Assembly (NCBI GenBank): GCA_937138475.1
Contig: CAKZPD010000004.1
Span: 59,622 to 123,621 of the forward strand
Reading direction: 5' to 3'
Source: an uncultured Sulfitobacter sp.
Lineage (GTDB): Bacteria; Pseudomonadota; Alphaproteobacteria; Rhodobacterales; Rhodobacteraceae
Length of the DNA stretch: 64,000 nt
The notes beneath the pieces were generated by a model, which did not search any database, was not told the DNA's origin, and saw only the letters and a list, made by a program, of their open reading frames with translations. The stretch's first letter is position 1; every line of letters starts with the position of its first letter. A program made the translations under genes and the position numbers. Positions 7,741-17,703 of the stretch are shown in pieces.

Positions 7741-9708
7741 ATGACCCAAGCTGCCAAAGACCGCCCCTGGCTGATCCGGACCTATGCCGGACATTCCACC
7801 GCCCAAGCATCCAACGCGCTGTATCGGTCCAATCTGGCAAAAGGTCAGACCGGGCTTTCGGTTGCCTTCGATTTGCCCACCCAGACCGGCTATGACAGCG
7901 ACCACATTCTGGCGCGCGGCGAAGTCGGCAAAGTCGGCGTGCCGGTCTGCCATCTGGGCGATATGCGCGCGCTGTTCGATCAGATCCCGCTTGAGCAGAT
8001 GAACACATCCATGACGATCAACGCCACGGCCCCATGGCTCTTGGCGCTGTATATCGCGGTGGCCGAGGAACAAGGCGCCGATGTCACCAAGCTGCAAGGC
8101 ACGGTGCAAAACGATCTGATCAAGGAATACCTGTCGCGCGGCACCTATATCTGCCCCCCCGCCCCCAGCCTGCGGATGATCGCGGATGTGGCGGAATACT
8201 GTTATACCAACGTGCCCAAATGGAACCCGATGAACGTGTGTTCCTATCACCTGCAAGAGGCCGGCGCGACCCCCGAGCAAGAGCTGGCCTTTGCCCTGGC
8301 CACCGCAACGGCGGTGCTTGACGCGCTAAAACCTCGGGTGCCGGAAACAGATTTTCCTGCGCTTGTGGGGCGGATCTCATTTTTTGTGAATGCCGGCATC
8401 CGCTTTGTGACCGAGATGTGCAAGATGCGCGCCTTTGTCGATCTTTGGGATGAAATCTGCGCCGAACGCTATGGCGTAACAGATCCGAAATTCCGCCGCT
8501 TTCGCTATGGGGTTCAGGTCAATTCGCTGGGCCTGACCGAGCAACAACCCGAAAACAACGTCTATCGCATTCTGATCGAAATGCTGGCGGTGACCCTGTC
8601 GAAAAAGGCCCGCGCACGCGCGGTGCAGCTGCCCGCCTGGAACGAGGCCCTTGGCCTGCCGCGCCCCTGGGATCAGCAATGGTCGATGCGGATGCAACAG
8701 ATCATGGCCTATGAAACCGATCTTTTGGAATATGACGATCTGTTCGATCACAACCCGGCGGTCGATGCCAAGGTTCAGGCGCTGAAAACCGGCGCGCGGG
8801 CCGAATTGGCCAATCTGGATGCCATGGGCGGCGCGATCTCTGCCATTGATTATATGAAGGGCCGCCTGGTCGAAAGCAATTCGGCGCGCCTGAACCGGAT
8901 CGAAGCCGGCGAAACCGTGGTCGTTGGCGTCAACAAATGGACCAAAGGCGAGGCATCGCCGCTGATGACCGAAGATGGTGGCATCATGGTGGTCGATCCC
9001 GCCGTCGAAGCCGAACAGATCAACCGCCTGAGCGCTTGGAAAGACGGGCGCGACCCCCAGGCCGTAAAAGAAGCGCTCGCCGATTTGCGCCAGGCCGCCG
9101 CCGAAGGGCAAAATATCATGCCCGCGTCGATCGCCGCCGCCAAGGCAGGCGTCACGACCGGAGAATGGGCCGCACAGATGCGCAGTATCCATGGCGAATA
9201 CCGTGGGCCAACCGGCGTATCCCCCGCACGGTCCAATCAAACCGAAGGGCTGGACGATCTGCGCGCCGATGTAGACCGGGTCAGCGACAAGCTGGGGCGG
9301 CGGCTCAAGTTCCTGATGGGCAAGCCAGGGCTTGACGGCCATTCAAACGGAGCCGAGCAGATCGCAGTAAGGGCGCGCGACTGCGGCATGGATATCGCCT
9401 ATGAGGGGATTCGCCTGACCCCCGCCCAGATCGTCGACGCCGCCAAAACCCAAAGCGCCCATGTCGTCGGGCTGTCGATCCTGTCAGGGTCGCATATTCC
9501 GCTGGTCGAAGACCTGATGGGACAGATGCAAGCCGCAGGTCTTGGCGCCATCCCGGTGGTGGTCGGCGGCATTATCCCCGACGAGGACGCCAACCGCCTG
9601 CGCGCCATGGGTGTCGCGCGCGTCTATACCCCCAAGGATTTTGAGCTGAACACCATCATGAAGGATATCGTAACCCTTGCCGACCCCAAGGCCGTCGCCG
9701 CCGAGTAA
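7741..9708 (+). CDS. ecm: Ethylmalonyl-CoA mutase (coenzyme B12-dependent)
   Basis: Converts (2R)-ethylmalonyl-CoA to methylsuccinyl-CoA in the ethylmalonyl-CoA pathway. The 655-residue protein has the methylmalonyl-CoA mutase-like TIM barrel (AFDLPTQTGYDSDH early on) and a C-terminal cobalamin-binding domain with the DxHxxG motif (KPGLDGHSNGAEQ) and the SILSGSH and GGIIPDED segments. It has the shorter length typical of Ecm rather than of methylmalonyl-CoA mutase. The ATG at 7741 (MTQAAKDRPW) is chosen over an in-frame start 78 bp upstream because the latter would fall in the promoter region. It lies in the same neighbourhood as ccrA, as in Rhodobacter sphaeroides. Confidence 0.95.
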   Translation: MTQAAKDRPWLIRTYAGHSTAQASNALYRSNLAKGQTGLSVAFDLPTQTGYDSDHILARGEVGKVGVPVCHLGDMRALFDQIPLEQMNTSMTINATAPWLLALYIAVAEEQGADVTKLQGTVQNDLIKEYLSRGTYICPPAPSLRMIADVAEYCYTNVPKWNPMNVCSYHLQEAGATPEQELAFALATATAVLDALKPRVPETDFPALVGRISFFVNAGIRFVTEMCKMRAFVDLWDEICAERYGVTDPKFRRFRYGVQVNSLGLTEQQPENNVYRILIEMLAVTLSKKARARAVQLPAWNEALGLPRPWDQQWSMRMQQIMAYETDLLEYDDLFDHNPAVDAKVQALKTGARAELANLDAMGGAISAIDYMKGRLVESNSARLNRIEAGETVVVGVNKWTKGEASPLMTEDGGIMVVDPAVEAEQINRLSAWKDGRDPQAVKEALADLRQAAAEGQNIMPASIAAAKAGVTTGEWAAQMRSIHGEYRGPTGVSPARSNQTEGLDDLRADVDRVSDKLGRRLKFLMGKPGLDGHSNGAEQIAVRARDCGMDIAYEGIRLTPAQIVDAAKTQSAHVVGLSILSGSHIPLVEDLMGQMQAAGLGAIPVVVGGIIPDEDANRLRAMGVARVYTPKDFELNTIMKDIVTLADPKAVAAE

Positions 9709-9772
9709 CCCCTTGCCCCGCGCCGATGGCTGATGCAAATTGGGTCGCACACCCAGGTAAGAAAGCCCCCAG

Positions 9773-10477
9773 ATGACCGTCCACATAAGCGCCGCCCCCG
9801 GCCAGATCGCCGAAACCGTCCTGATGCCCGGCGATCCCTATCGCGCCAAATGGGCCGCTGAAACCTTTCTTGAAAACATTGAGCTGGTCAATGAAACCCG
9901 CGGGATGCTGGGCTTTACCGGCACCTGGAGGGGCCACCGTGTGACGATACAAGGCTCAGGCATGGGCATGCCGTCCCTGTCGATCTATGCCAATGAACTC
10001 ATCCGCGACTATGGCGCCAAAACCTTGATCCGCATCGGCTCTTGCGGCGGTATGCAGCCCCATGTCGCCATCCGAGACGTCATCATCGCCATGACCGCCA
10101 GCACCCTGACCAGCCCCTCCAGCGGGATGTTCAAAGAGTTGAACTTTGCCCCCTGCGCCGATTGGTCCTTGCTCAGCGCTGCGGTCAAAGCCGCCAAGAC
10201 CAAAGGCTGCACCACCCATGTGGGTGGGATCTATTCCTCGGATGTGTTTTACGCCGAACGCCCTGATCTCGATGAACAAATGGTCCGCCACGGCGTGCTG
10301 GCCGTGGAAATGGAAGCGGCCGAGCTTTATACTGTCGCCGTCCGTCACCAATGCCGCGCCCTCGCGGTGCTGACCGTCAGCGACCACCTGCAAACCGGCG
10401 AAGCCCTGCCCGCCAGCGCCCGCGAACAAAGCTTTGGCGATATGGTTGAAATCGCGCTCGAGGCTGCCTTCAGCTAG
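9773..10477 (+). CDS. deoD: Purine nucleoside phosphorylase, DeoD type
   Basis: Phosphorolysis of purine nucleosides to free base and (deoxy)ribose-1-phosphate in purine salvage. The 234-residue protein shows the DeoD signature throughout: [19 protein letters not shown] at the start, [34 protein letters not shown] and [10 protein letters not shown] with the catalytic Asp. It follows ecm by 64 bp on the same strand and may be read through from it, but no pathway link is evident. A 3'-flanking repeat element starts 12 bp after its stop. Confidence 0.95.
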   Translation: MTVHISAAPGQIAETVLMPGDPYRAKWAAETFLENIELVNETRGMLGFTGTWRGHRVTIQGSGMGMPSLSIYANELIRDYGAKTLIRIGSCGGMQPHVAIRDVIIAMTASTLTSPSSGMFKELNFAPCADWSLLSAAVKAAKTKGCTTHVGGIYSSDVFYAERPDLDEQMVRHGVLAVEMEAAELYTVAVRHQCRALAVLTVSDHLQTGEALPASAREQSFGDMVEIALEAAFS

Positions 10478-10488
10478 CGCCCCCTGCT

Positions 10489-10524
10489 TTCTTTTGTTTT
10501 CTAAATATCCCCGCCGGAGGCTCC
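10489..10524 (+). repeat. 3'-flanking repeat element, copy after deoD
   Basis: Begins TTCTTTTGTTTT, followed by AAATATCCCC and GCCGGAGGCTCC. It lies 12 bp after the deoD stop in sense orientation. It forms an inverted pair with the copy at 10630-10664 because two genes converge here. Confidence 0.75.
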
Positions 10525-10629
10525 CTCCCCCACCGCGCGCGCTGTCCGAACTTATGGCGCAATCCCGCGAGGCGCCAAGCTGCGCATCACACGTATCTGC
10601 CGCAGATCACTGTGTTTTGCGCAACGACA

Positions 10630-10664
10630 GGAGCCTCCGGCGGGGATATTTTTGAACAAAAGAA
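10630..10664 (-). repeat. 3'-flanking repeat element, copy after the DUF1989 gene
   Basis: On the minus strand it reads TTCTTTTGTTC, an A-rich link, AATATCCCC and GCCGGAGGCTCC. It lies 14 bp past the stop of the DUF1989 gene. The 35 nt are identical to 41769-41803. Confidence 0.8.
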
Positions 10665-10677
10665 TTAAGGGGATTGC

Positions 10678-11523
10678 TCAGCCTGGGCCGTGGCTTCGGT
10701 CATAGCTGTTGCTGGCTGGCGGCTGCCAGGCGTCAAGGGCGCCGGGCTTGGCGGCGAAGGTTTCGACCAGCAGCGGATGGCAGGCCGCAGCGTCGCTTGA
10801 GTGTTCAGCCGAGCAGTCGCCGCCGGGGCAGGCGCTCAGGCAACCCAACAGGTCAATTTCAGCAAAAAACTCGAGGTAATCGCCGGGCCGCACGGGCGAG
10901 GCTTTCATGAAATATTGGCCGGTATCGCGGGTAAAGCCTGTGCACATGAACACATTGAGCACATCGTGGACGAATGTTTCAGCCTGGTCCAAGGGCAGTT
11001 TCAGCTGGGCGGCCAGGGCCCGCGTCAGGTTGGAGTGGCAGCAGTGGTGATATTGACCGCCGGACAAGAGATTATGGGTATAGGGGTCGCAGCGCGTTCC
11101 AATCACATCATGTACCGAGCCGCCGAAATCGTCTATCCCATACCAGCCAAGCGTATCATGGGTGATGGTGGCCATGGGGCGCAGCGCCGGAAAGCTGCTC
11201 CACATGCGGTCGCCAGTGGTGATGTGGGTGCCATGCAGGGCGCGGGTTTTGCCTGAATAAAACCGTTCATTCAGATCATTGGCGTTCCACAGGTTCAGAT
11301 CGCCCACTTGTGGCCCTTGGACCGAGGTGATGCGGAAAAAATGCCCCGCGGGCACGGTGAAACAGGCGGCATCACGGGCCGGGATCAGGGTCTCGCTTGT
11401 TTTGACAAGATCGGCGCGGGCCGCCGTCAGCAGCGCCATATCGGGTGCGGGCAGGGTCTCTACCGGATAGCAGATTACCGGAGCAATGGCCCGGCGGGCC
11501 TGGGCGTCATGGGGGGCGGTCAT
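10678..11523 (-). CDS. DUF1989 protein (urea carboxylase-associated family)
   Basis: A 281-residue DUF1989 protein. Recognisable family segments are VPAGHFFRITSVQGPQVGDL, the Cys/His cluster YHHCCHSNLTRAL, DVLNVFMCTGFT and LEFFAEIDLLGCLSACPGGD. The conserved Cys and His residues suggest metal binding. Family members are often next to urea carboxylase or guanidine-related genes, but no such gene is nearby. It begins 107 bp after sdhB on the same strand, so part of its transcription could come from the sdh operon. The biochemical reaction is not established here. Confidence 0.82.
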   Translation of the reverse strand: MTAPHDAQARRAIAPVICYPVETLPAPDMALLTAARADLVKTSETLIPARDAACFTVPAGHFFRITSVQGPQVGDLNLWNANDLNERFYSGKTRALHGTHITTGDRMWSSFPALRPMATITHDTLGWYGIDDFGGSVHDVIGTRCDPYTHNLLSGGQYHHCCHSNLTRALAAQLKLPLDQAETFVHDVLNVFMCTGFTRDTGQYFMKASPVRPGDYLEFFAEIDLLGCLSACPGGDCSAEHSSDAAACHPLLVETFAAKPGALDAWQPPASNSYDRSHGPG

Positions 11524-11630
11524 TGCAGGGCTCCTTGCTGTTGCTGTGGCAAGGTAGTCGCGCCCGGCGCCAAGCGAAAGGCCAAATTGGCCCGTAGCCC
11601 GGCCGCGCTGGGCCAGCCCCCCTGCCCTGA

Positions 11631-12410
11631 TCAGACGGTCCGTTCAACCATTTTCTTTTTAATGTTGGCAATCGCTGCGGCCGGGTTCAGCCCCTTGGGG
11701 CAGGTCTTGGCGCAATTCATGATCGTGTGGCAACGATAGAGTTTGAACGGATCTTCCAGATCATCAAGCCGTTCGCCTGTGGCCTCGTCGCGGCTGTCAA
11801 TGATCCAGCGATAGGCGTGCAGCAGCGCCGCTGGCCCAAGATACCGATCACCGTTCCACCAATAGCTGGGGCACGATGTTGAACAGCATGCGCACATCAC
11901 GCATTCATAAAGCCCGTCCAGCTTTTCACGGTCTTCAACCGATTGCCGCCATTCCTTGGCCGGGCGGTTGGTTTTGGTTTCCAGCCAGGGCATGATCGAC
12001 GCGTGTTGCGCATAGAAATGCGTCAGATCCGGAATCAGATCGCGCACCACCGGCATATGCGGCAGCGGATAGATTTTCACATCCCCCTTGATTTCATCCA
12101 TGCCATAGATACAGGCCAGCGTGTTGATCCCGTCGATGTTCATCGCGCAGGATCCACAGATCCCCTCGCGGCACGAACGGCGGAAGGTCAGCGTCGGGTC
12201 GATCTCGTTCTTGATCTTGATCAGCGCGTCCAGGATCATTGGCCCACAGGTGTCCATATCGACAAAATATGTATCAACCGATGGGTTTTTCCCTTCATCC
12301 GGGCTCCAGCGATAGATGCTGAACTTGCGCAGATTGGTGGCGCCTTCGGGCTTGGGCCAGGTTTTGCCCTTTGTGATCCGCGAATTCTTGGGAAGCGTCA
12401 GTTGTACCAT
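11631..12410 (-). CDS. sdhB: Succinate dehydrogenase iron-sulfur subunit
   Basis: Subunit of respiratory complex II that carries electrons from FAD to quinone on the cytoplasmic face of the membrane. All ligand clusters are visible in 259 residues: the 2Fe-2S set in [12 protein letters not shown], and the 4Fe-4S and 3Fe-4S sets in [16 protein letters not shown] and [17 protein letters not shown]. It is the last gene of the sdh operon and follows the glycosyltransferase gene by 12 bp, so both are almost certainly on one transcript. Confidence 0.98.
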   Translation of the reverse strand: MVQLTLPKNSRITKGKTWPKPEGATNLRKFSIYRWSPDEGKNPSVDTYFVDMDTCGPMILDALIKIKNEIDPTLTFRRSCREGICGSCAMNIDGINTLACIYGMDEIKGDVKIYPLPHMPVVRDLIPDLTHFYAQHASIMPWLETKTNRPAKEWRQSVEDREKLDGLYECVMCACCSTSCPSYWWNGDRYLGPAALLHAYRWIIDSRDEATGERLDDLEDPFKLYRCHTIMNCAKTCPKGLNPAAAIANIKKKMVERTV

Positions 12411-12422
12411 GGGATTAACCTC

Positions 12423-13520
12423 TCAGACAGAAGGCGCAGCGGGCACAGGCACCAGCGCGCTTAGAATTTCATCGACCTTGGCCGCCGCGACTTTTACCGA
12501 CAGCTGGGCTTGGAAGGCCGTGTGGGCGGCCTCGGACAGGGCGCGGCGCGGCGCCGGATCTTGCAATAAATCAACGATGGCCCCGACCCAGCGATCGGGG
12601 TCATTGGTCACGATGCCGGTCTGCTGCGTAAAAAACAGCGCGTGATCGGCGGCATCGCTGCACACCACCGGCACTTTGGCATCCAGATAGCCAAGGATTT
12701 TGCCAAAGCTTTTGCCCTGGCTGAAGGGCGATTGGGTGATCAAGGGCGACAGGCCCACCGCGACATCACGCAGCGACAGCAGAAATTCGTCATAGGGCAG
12801 CGTGCCCAGCAGCTGAGTTTCGATGCCGCAGGCGCGCAGCCGGTCGACCCGCGACAGATCGCTGTCGGCGGCCAGGCCATAAAGGCGCAGGGTAAAGGGA
12901 CCGGCCTTGGCCCGCACCTTGATCAGCACATCGGTGACAAAATCAAATTCATCGGGATAGGCATTGGGATCCGCTTGCGCCCAGGTCACAATGGGCCGGC
13001 GCGCCGCGTGATCGGGCCAGGGCCCGCTGGTTTGCGCACTGCCGGTCCAGACAATTGGCGCATTGGCGTTGAATTGCCTGGCCCAGGTCTGAATATATCG
13101 GCTGCCGCAGATCACGGCCTGGGCGGCACGGGCGGCATGGGCCATCGGGCCGGCCAGCGCCGGTGCCAGAAAATCTGCGTCATCGACATCCAGAACCAGC
13201 GGCAGGCCCGGATAATAATCGGCGCGATTCAAATCATGCCGGCATTTTTGCAGCACACAGATATCGGGACGAAACAGGCGGATTATCCGCCTGCGTTGGC
13301 GCAAATTGAGATGCTTGGGCACCACAAGGGTGCTCCAACCCATGCGGTCCATCTGCGCTGCGATGTTATAGGCGCGCAGCAGGCTTGACTGTTCGCGCCC
13401 GCCACTGGGGAAAAACATCACCCGCTTGCCGGCCTTGGGGGCCAGCGCCCGTGGATAAAGCGCCGCCTCACGCGCGGCACGCCCCAGGGCACTGCGCAAA
13501 GGACCCCGCAGCCCGATCAT
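12423..13520 (-). CDS. Glycosyltransferase-like protein inside the sdh operon
   Basis: A 365-residue protein that looks like a GT4/GT-B type glycosyltransferase: a FFPSGGREQSSLLRAYNIAA start, an internal LVLDVDDADF, RPIVTWAQADPN and a C-terminal nucleotide-sugar domain with LSPLITQSPFSQGKSFGKIL, VPVVCSDAADH and TNDPDRWVGAI. It lies between sdhA (107 bp) and sdhB (12 bp), a place where succinate dehydrogenase operons normally have nothing or a small gene. The ATG at 13520 is used; a TTG 111 bp upstream would overlap sdhA. Donor and acceptor are unknown. A role in surface glycan synthesis is inference. Confidence 0.75.
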   Translation of the reverse strand: MIGLRGPLRSALGRAAREAALYPRALAPKAGKRVMFFPSGGREQSSLLRAYNIAAQMDRMGWSTLVVPKHLNLRQRRRIIRLFRPDICVLQKCRHDLNRADYYPGLPLVLDVDDADFLAPALAGPMAHAARAAQAVICGSRYIQTWARQFNANAPIVWTGSAQTSGPWPDHAARRPIVTWAQADPNAYPDEFDFVTDVLIKVRAKAGPFTLRLYGLAADSDLSRVDRLRACGIETQLLGTLPYDEFLLSLRDVAVGLSPLITQSPFSQGKSFGKILGYLDAKVPVVCSDAADHALFFTQQTGIVTNDPDRWVGAIVDLLQDPAPRRALSEAAHTAFQAQLSVKVAAAKVDEILSALVPVPAAPSV

Positions 13521-13627
13521 CCCTCGCCCCCTATGGTGCGGCCCGGCCCACAATGCAGCGATCCTGCCATGGTCGAACCATGACAGGCCAAAACCGCAAG
13601 AGGGGTCAGGGACACAGACATTGCGGA

Positions 13628-15436
13628 TCAAAAGCTCCGAACTTTGGGGGCGATCTTGGCGGGGGCGATGCCGCCTTGGGCTTCGGTGGTCAACGGATCA
13701 AGGTGCACGCCGCGATAGTCAAGAACCGCCTTGTCATCAGCAAAACGCACCAAAGAATGCTTGCGCCAGTTTTCGTCATCGCGGTCTGGATAATCCTCGT
13801 GGGCGTGGGCGCCGCGGCTTTCCTTGCGGGCCTCGGCGGCGGTGATGGTTGCCACCGCGTTGGGAATAAGGTTGGCCAGCTCAAGCGTTTCCATCAGGTC
13901 CGAGTTCCACACCATGGAACGGTCGGTCACACCGATGTCGGACCACTTGGCCGCAACGGCCTCCATCTTTTCCTTGCCCTCGGCCAGGGTGTCATTGGCC
14001 CGGAAGACCGCCGCGTCTTTTTGCATGGTCTGCTGCATCTCAAGGCGCAGCTCGGCGGTGGGGGTGCCGCCCTTGGCATAGCGCACCGCGTCAAACCGGG
14101 TCAGCGCCGCTTCGACGGACTTGGGGTTCGGGGTTGGCACCGGGGCCTGTGCATCGACCACCTTGCCGGCGCGGATGGCCGCCGCGCGGCCAAAGACCAC
14201 CAGATCGATCAAGGAATTCGATCCAAGCCGGTTCGCGCCGTGCACGGATGCACAGCCGGCCTCGCCCACGGCCATAAGGCCGGGCGCGATCCGGTCGGGA
14301 TCATCGGCCGTTGGCGACAGCACCTCGCCCCAGTAATTGGTGGGAATGCCGCCCATGTTGTAATGCACGGTTGGCAGCACCGGAATGGGTTCCTTGTTCA
14401 GATTGACCCCGGCAAAGACCCGCGCCGATTCAGAAATCCCCGGCAAGCGCAGCGCAAGGGTTTCAGGCGGAAGGTGGTTCAGGTTCAGGTGAATGTGGTC
14501 ACCGTTCGGACCAACGCCCCGGCCTTCGCGGATTTCCATGGTCATACAGCGCGACACATAATCGCGCGGCGCCAGATCCTTGTATTGCGGGGCATAGCGT
14601 TCCATGAACCGCTCGCCTTCGGAATTGGTCAGATAGCCGCCCTCGCCGCGGGCGCCTTCGGTGATCAGACAGCCTGCGCCGTAAATCCCGGTGGGGTGGA
14701 ACTGCACGAACTCCATATCCTGAAGCGGCAGCCCCGCACGCGCCACCATACCGCCGCCGTCGCCGGTGCAGGTATGGGCCGATGTCGCGCTGAAATAGGC
14801 GCGGCCATATCCGCCCGTGGCCAGAACCACCATCTTGGCGGCAAACAGATGCAGCGTGCCATCATCCAGCTTCCAGCACAGCACCCCCTGGCAGGTGCCG
14901 TCGTCGCTCATGATCAGATCAATGGCGAAATATTCGATGTAAAATTCGGCGTTGTTCTTCAGGCTTTGCCCATAAAGCGTGTGCAAAATCGCGTGGCCGG
15001 TGCGATCGGCTGCGGCGCAGGTGCGCTGCACCGCCGGGCCTTCGCCAAATTCGGTGGTATGACCGCCAAAGGGGCGCTGATAAATTTTGCCCTCTTCGGT
15101 GCGCGAAAACGGCACGCCATAATGCTCCAGCTCGTAAACCGCCTTGGGGGCCTCGCGCGCCAGATATTCCATGGCATCTGTATCGCCCAACCAGTCCGAC
15201 CCTTTGACCGTGTCATACATATGCCACTGCCAATGATCTGGTCCCATGTTGGACAGGGACGCGGCGATCCCGCCCTGCGCCGCCACCGTGTGCGACCGGG
15301 TTGGGAACACCTTGGTCACGCAGGCCGTGCGCAGCCCCTGTTCGGCCATGCCCAATGTCGCGCGCAGGCCCGCGCCGCCAGCCCCGACCACCACGACATC
15401 ATATTCGTGGGTCTCATATTCATATGCTGCTGTCAT
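13628..15436 (-). CDS. sdhA: Succinate dehydrogenase flavoprotein subunit
   Basis: Catalytic subunit of complex II, oxidising succinate to fumarate. The 602 residues begin with a Rossmann FAD motif ([16 protein letters not shown]), then [19 protein letters not shown], which carries the His that covalently binds FAD. The active-site region [20 protein letters not shown] and the C-terminal capping domain are intact. The ATG at 15436 has an AAGGAAAA site. It follows sdhD by 22 bp. Confidence 0.98.
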   Translation of the reverse strand: MTAAYEYETHEYDVVVVGAGGAGLRATLGMAEQGLRTACVTKVFPTRSHTVAAQGGIAASLSNMGPDHWQWHMYDTVKGSDWLGDTDAMEYLAREAPKAVYELEHYGVPFSRTEEGKIYQRPFGGHTTEFGEGPAVQRTCAAADRTGHAILHTLYGQSLKNNAEFYIEYFAIDLIMSDDGTCQGVLCWKLDDGTLHLFAAKMVVLATGGYGRAYFSATSAHTCTGDGGGMVARAGLPLQDMEFVQFHPTGIYGAGCLITEGARGEGGYLTNSEGERFMERYAPQYKDLAPRDYVSRCMTMEIREGRGVGPNGDHIHLNLNHLPPETLALRLPGISESARVFAGVNLNKEPIPVLPTVHYNMGGIPTNYWGEVLSPTADDPDRIAPGLMAVGEAGCASVHGANRLGSNSLIDLVVFGRAAAIRAGKVVDAQAPVPTPNPKSVEAALTRFDAVRYAKGGTPTAELRLEMQQTMQKDAAVFRANDTLAEGKEKMEAVAAKWSDIGVTDRSMVWNSDLMETLELANLIPNAVATITAAEARKESRGAHAHEDYPDRDDENWRKHSLVRFADDKAVLDYRGVHLDPLTTEAQGGIAPAKIAPKVRSF

Positions 15437-15458
15437 GATACTTTTCCTTACCGCGCGC

Positions 15459-15830
15459 TCAGAGGGCAATTTTGACAAGGGCAAAAAGCCCGATGGCGAT
15501 CAGTGTGAAGGCAAACGCCTTGACGGCGACCAAGCTTAACTTGCCGGCCACGCCGTGGATATAATCCTCGACCGCTTCATTGGCTTCGTGCATCAGATGC
15601 ACCAGCCCAACCACCAGCATCAAGCCGGTTACAATGGCCGCGCAGGGATGGCTGAAATAGGCCAGAACTTCGGCCCGTGTGCCACCAAAGCCGGCCGCAA
15701 AGGTAAAGACAAACAGCGGCACCAATACCCCCATCACGATTGAGCGCACCAGCATTTGCCAGTGCTGATCTGTGCCGGTGCGGGCCGAACCAAGGCCCAA
15801 GGCGCGCTTGCGATCTGTCAGATAACGCAT
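15459..15830 (-). CDS. sdhD: Succinate dehydrogenase membrane anchor subunit
   Basis: A 123-residue anchor with three transmembrane helices: [37 protein letters not shown] and [20 protein letters not shown]. The segment [16 protein letters not shown] provides the conserved His/Asp/Tyr residues near haem b and the quinone site. The ATG at 15830 is chosen because an AAGGAAAA site precedes it; the longer in-frame extension has no coding character. It starts 11 bp after sdhC. Confidence 0.95.
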   Translation of the reverse strand: MRYLTDRKRALGLGSARTGTDQHWQMLVRSIVMGVLVPLFVFTFAAGFGGTRAEVLAYFSHPCAAIVTGLMLVVGLVHLMHEANEAVEDYIHGVAGKLSLVAVKAFAFTLIAIGLFALVKIAL

Positions 15831-15841
15831 GGTGTTTTTCC

Positions 15842-16231
15842 TTATACCGCGATGAGAGTAACAATGGTCAGCAGCGTGGCGCCAACAAACATGCCCAGCC
15901 CCAGCTTTTCCGCCACGCGGACATCCAGGCAATAGCCCAAGTCCCAGACCACATGGCGCAACCGCCCCAGCGTGTGATACCAAAGCGCCCAGACGCCGCC
16001 GGTCATCACCACGTCACCGATCCAGCTGCGCAATACCCCATCGACAAGGGCAAAGGCGCTGTCCGAAGTGGCGGCGGCCAACAGCCAGCAAACGACCAAA
16101 AGCGCCAGCCCCAGAACCAATATGCCCGATATCCGCACCATGATGGACGAAAACGAGGTCATCTGAAGCCGGTAATATTGCCCCAGCATAAAAGGTGAGA
16201 GCGGGCGATTGCCCCGGTTCACATCGGCCAT
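15842..16231 (-). CDS. sdhC: Succinate dehydrogenase cytochrome b556 subunit
   Basis: A 129-residue membrane subunit and first gene of the sdh operon. It has the family motif RPLSPFMLGQYYRLQMTSFS, where SIMVRISG is the Ser/Arg region of the quinone site, and YHTLGRLRHVVWDLGY, which holds the haem-ligand His. Three transmembrane segments are visible. The ATG at 16231 with AAGGAA upstream is used instead of an in-frame start 78 bp earlier. The twin GTGATCAC operator lies 123-159 bp upstream. Confidence 0.96.
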   Translation of the reverse strand: MADVNRGNRPLSPFMLGQYYRLQMTSFSSIMVRISGILVLGLALLVVCWLLAAATSDSAFALVDGVLRSWIGDVVMTGGVWALWYHTLGRLRHVVWDLGYCLDVRVAEKLGLGMFVGATLLTIVTLIAV

Positions 16232-16353
16232 ATCAGGTTCCTTTTGGTTTCTTGCTTTCTTTAATAACGCGCAAAAACGATCTGTCACCCGCCTGCGTGC
16301 CGTTTTCACCGCCTATCTTGGCGCATTTGACGAATAAGTCACAGAGGCGGCAC

Positions 16354-16390
16354 TTTCGTGATCACAGCAATTTCCCTTGTGATCACGAAA
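16354..16390. promoter_or_regulatory. Twin GTGATCAC operator upstream of sdhC
   Basis: Two perfect 8-bp palindromes, GTGATCAC at 16358-16365 and 16379-16386, are 21 bp apart centre to centre. They are flanked by TTTC and GAAA, so the whole 37-bp site is also symmetrical. The same arrangement recurs upstream of sucC at 21947-21980. The GT-N(x)-AC symmetry resembles GntR/FadR-family sites; the regulator is not in the window. Confidence 0.8.
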
Positions 16391-16451
16391 TACCCCGGCG
16401 ACGGTCTTTTGGCGCATGACCCGCCCCCAGGGGCTGATTCCTTGCCGCCGG

Positions 16452-17483
16452 TCAAAGCGGCATCAACGCCCAGTAATCCAGATCCAGCAACACATGCGGC
16501 AGATATTTGCCATCCGCCCCGCGCAGGGTAAAGGGCGCCCCACCATTGGTGGCCACAAGGCGCAACCGGATCGCCCCGACACCCGGCGCGCGGGTTGGCG
16601 CCTTGTCAAGCACCTCGGACCAGGCCCGAACGGTTTGTCCGGCCAGGCACGGGTTGGCATGGGCACCGCCGTTCAGCCCGACGATCATCTGCGCATTGGC
16701 CAACCCGTTGAACGACAAGGCCCGCGCCATCGAAATCACATGCCCGCCATAGATCAGCCGCGTGCCGTCGGGCCTGGCGCTGGTGTCGAAATGCACCTTG
16801 GCTGTGTTCTGCCACAGGCGCGTGGCCATCATGTGCTCGGCCTCTTCGATCGTCACCCCATCCACATGGTCGATTTGCTCGCCGATTTCATAATCCCCCC
16901 ACCGATGATCTTCACCCGCCAATCCAAAGTCATATGCGCTAAAATCCAGACCCTTGGGGATGATCAGATCGGCAGGGTCGATGACCGGGGCAAGATCGGG
17001 AACCACCGTTTCGGGGGCCGGGGCATCCGGGTCAGCCTTGCGCACCATGACCCAGCGCACATAGTCCAACACCGCGACGTCATCTTGGTTAAAGCCACGG
17101 GTCCGCACATAAACCACGCCGGTTTTTCCGTTCGAATTTTGCTTGAGGCCAATAACCTCTGAACTGCTGCGCAGGGTGTCACCGGGATAGACCGGCGCCA
17201 GCCAGCGCCCCTGGGCATAGCCCAGATTGGCCACGGCGTTCAGCGATACATCCGGCACGGTCTTGCCAAACACCACATGAAACGCCGCCAGATCATCCAT
17301 CGGGCTTTGCGGCAGGCCGCAGCCCTGGGCAAAGGTGTCGGCCGAATAGAGCGCGTGGCGCGCCGGATAAAGGGCGTGATAGGCGGCGCGCTCGCCGCTG
17401 CCGATGGTGCGCGGCACCGCGTGGTTGATCACCTGCCCGACGTGATAATCTTCGAAAAAGCGGCCTGCGTTGGTTTTGACCAT
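16452..17483 (-). CDS. mch: Mesaconyl-CoA (beta-methylmalyl-CoA) hydratase
   Basis: Hydrates mesaconyl-C1-CoA to beta-methylmalyl-CoA in the ethylmalonyl-CoA pathway. The 343-residue protein is a double hot-dog MaoC-like enzyme. The segments GRFFEDYHVGQVINHAVPRT, LNAVANLGYAQGRWLAPVYP and the second-repeat GDYEIGEQIDHVDGVT are characteristic, with IYGGHVISMARALSFNGLAN near the end. The neighbouring genes match the arrangement I recall from Rhodobacter sphaeroides. It begins directly against the stop of the DUF1737 gene and is followed, after 220 bp with the sdh operator, by sdhC. Confidence 0.95.
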   Translation of the reverse strand: MVKTNAGRFFEDYHVGQVINHAVPRTIGSGERAAYHALYPARHALYSADTFAQGCGLPQSPMDDLAAFHVVFGKTVPDVSLNAVANLGYAQGRWLAPVYPGDTLRSSSEVIGLKQNSNGKTGVVYVRTRGFNQDDVAVLDYVRWVMVRKADPDAPAPETVVPDLAPVIDPADLIIPKGLDFSAYDFGLAGEDHRWGDYEIGEQIDHVDGVTIEEAEHMMATRLWQNTAKVHFDTSARPDGTRLIYGGHVISMARALSFNGLANAQMIVGLNGGAHANPCLAGQTVRAWSEVLDKAPTRAPGVGAIRLRLVATNGGAPFTLRGADGKYLPHVLLDLDYWALMPL

Positions 17484-17687
17484 TCAATGCGCCCCCAGCT
17501 TGGTTTCCGGTGTATAGGTGCCGTCGACCTCTTTTATGACCGCCTGCCCACAACGCATCACCCCGCTTTGATGGTCAAAGGTCTGGGTTGGGCTTCCATA
17601 CAGCTCCCACCCTTTGTTCAGCGCATCGGTCACTTTGTGACAAAAGGCGGATGTGTCCTCTTCCGAGAGGAAACGATACAGCTTCAT
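17484..17687 (-). CDS. DUF1737 small protein
   Basis: A 67-residue protein with the DUF1737 pattern: MKLYRFLSEEDTSAFCHKVT, ALNKGWELYGSPT and GQAVIKEVDG. These proteins are small, probably cytoplasmic and of unknown function. The ATG at 17687 is chosen over a start 14 codons upstream that would overlap the nnrU-like gene. Its stop abuts the mch start codon, so the two are translationally linked. A link to CoA-thioester metabolism is only positional. Confidence 0.8.
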   Translation of the reverse strand: MKLYRFLSEEDTSAFCHKVTDALNKGWELYGSPTQTFDHQSGVMRCGQAVIKEVDGTYTPETKLGAH

Positions 17688-17703
17688 GATTTGGCTCCGC
17701 TGG

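Noticed and set aside
10489..10664. The two facing repeat copies as terminal inverted repeats of a small transposon
   Set aside because: Single copies occur after other genes, and the orientation is explained by two convergent genes each carrying its own 3' element.
13385..15475. A 696-codon plus-strand open frame opposite sdhA
   Set aside because: It mirrors the sdhA gene codon for codon in a GC-rich genome; no motif or ribosome site supports it.
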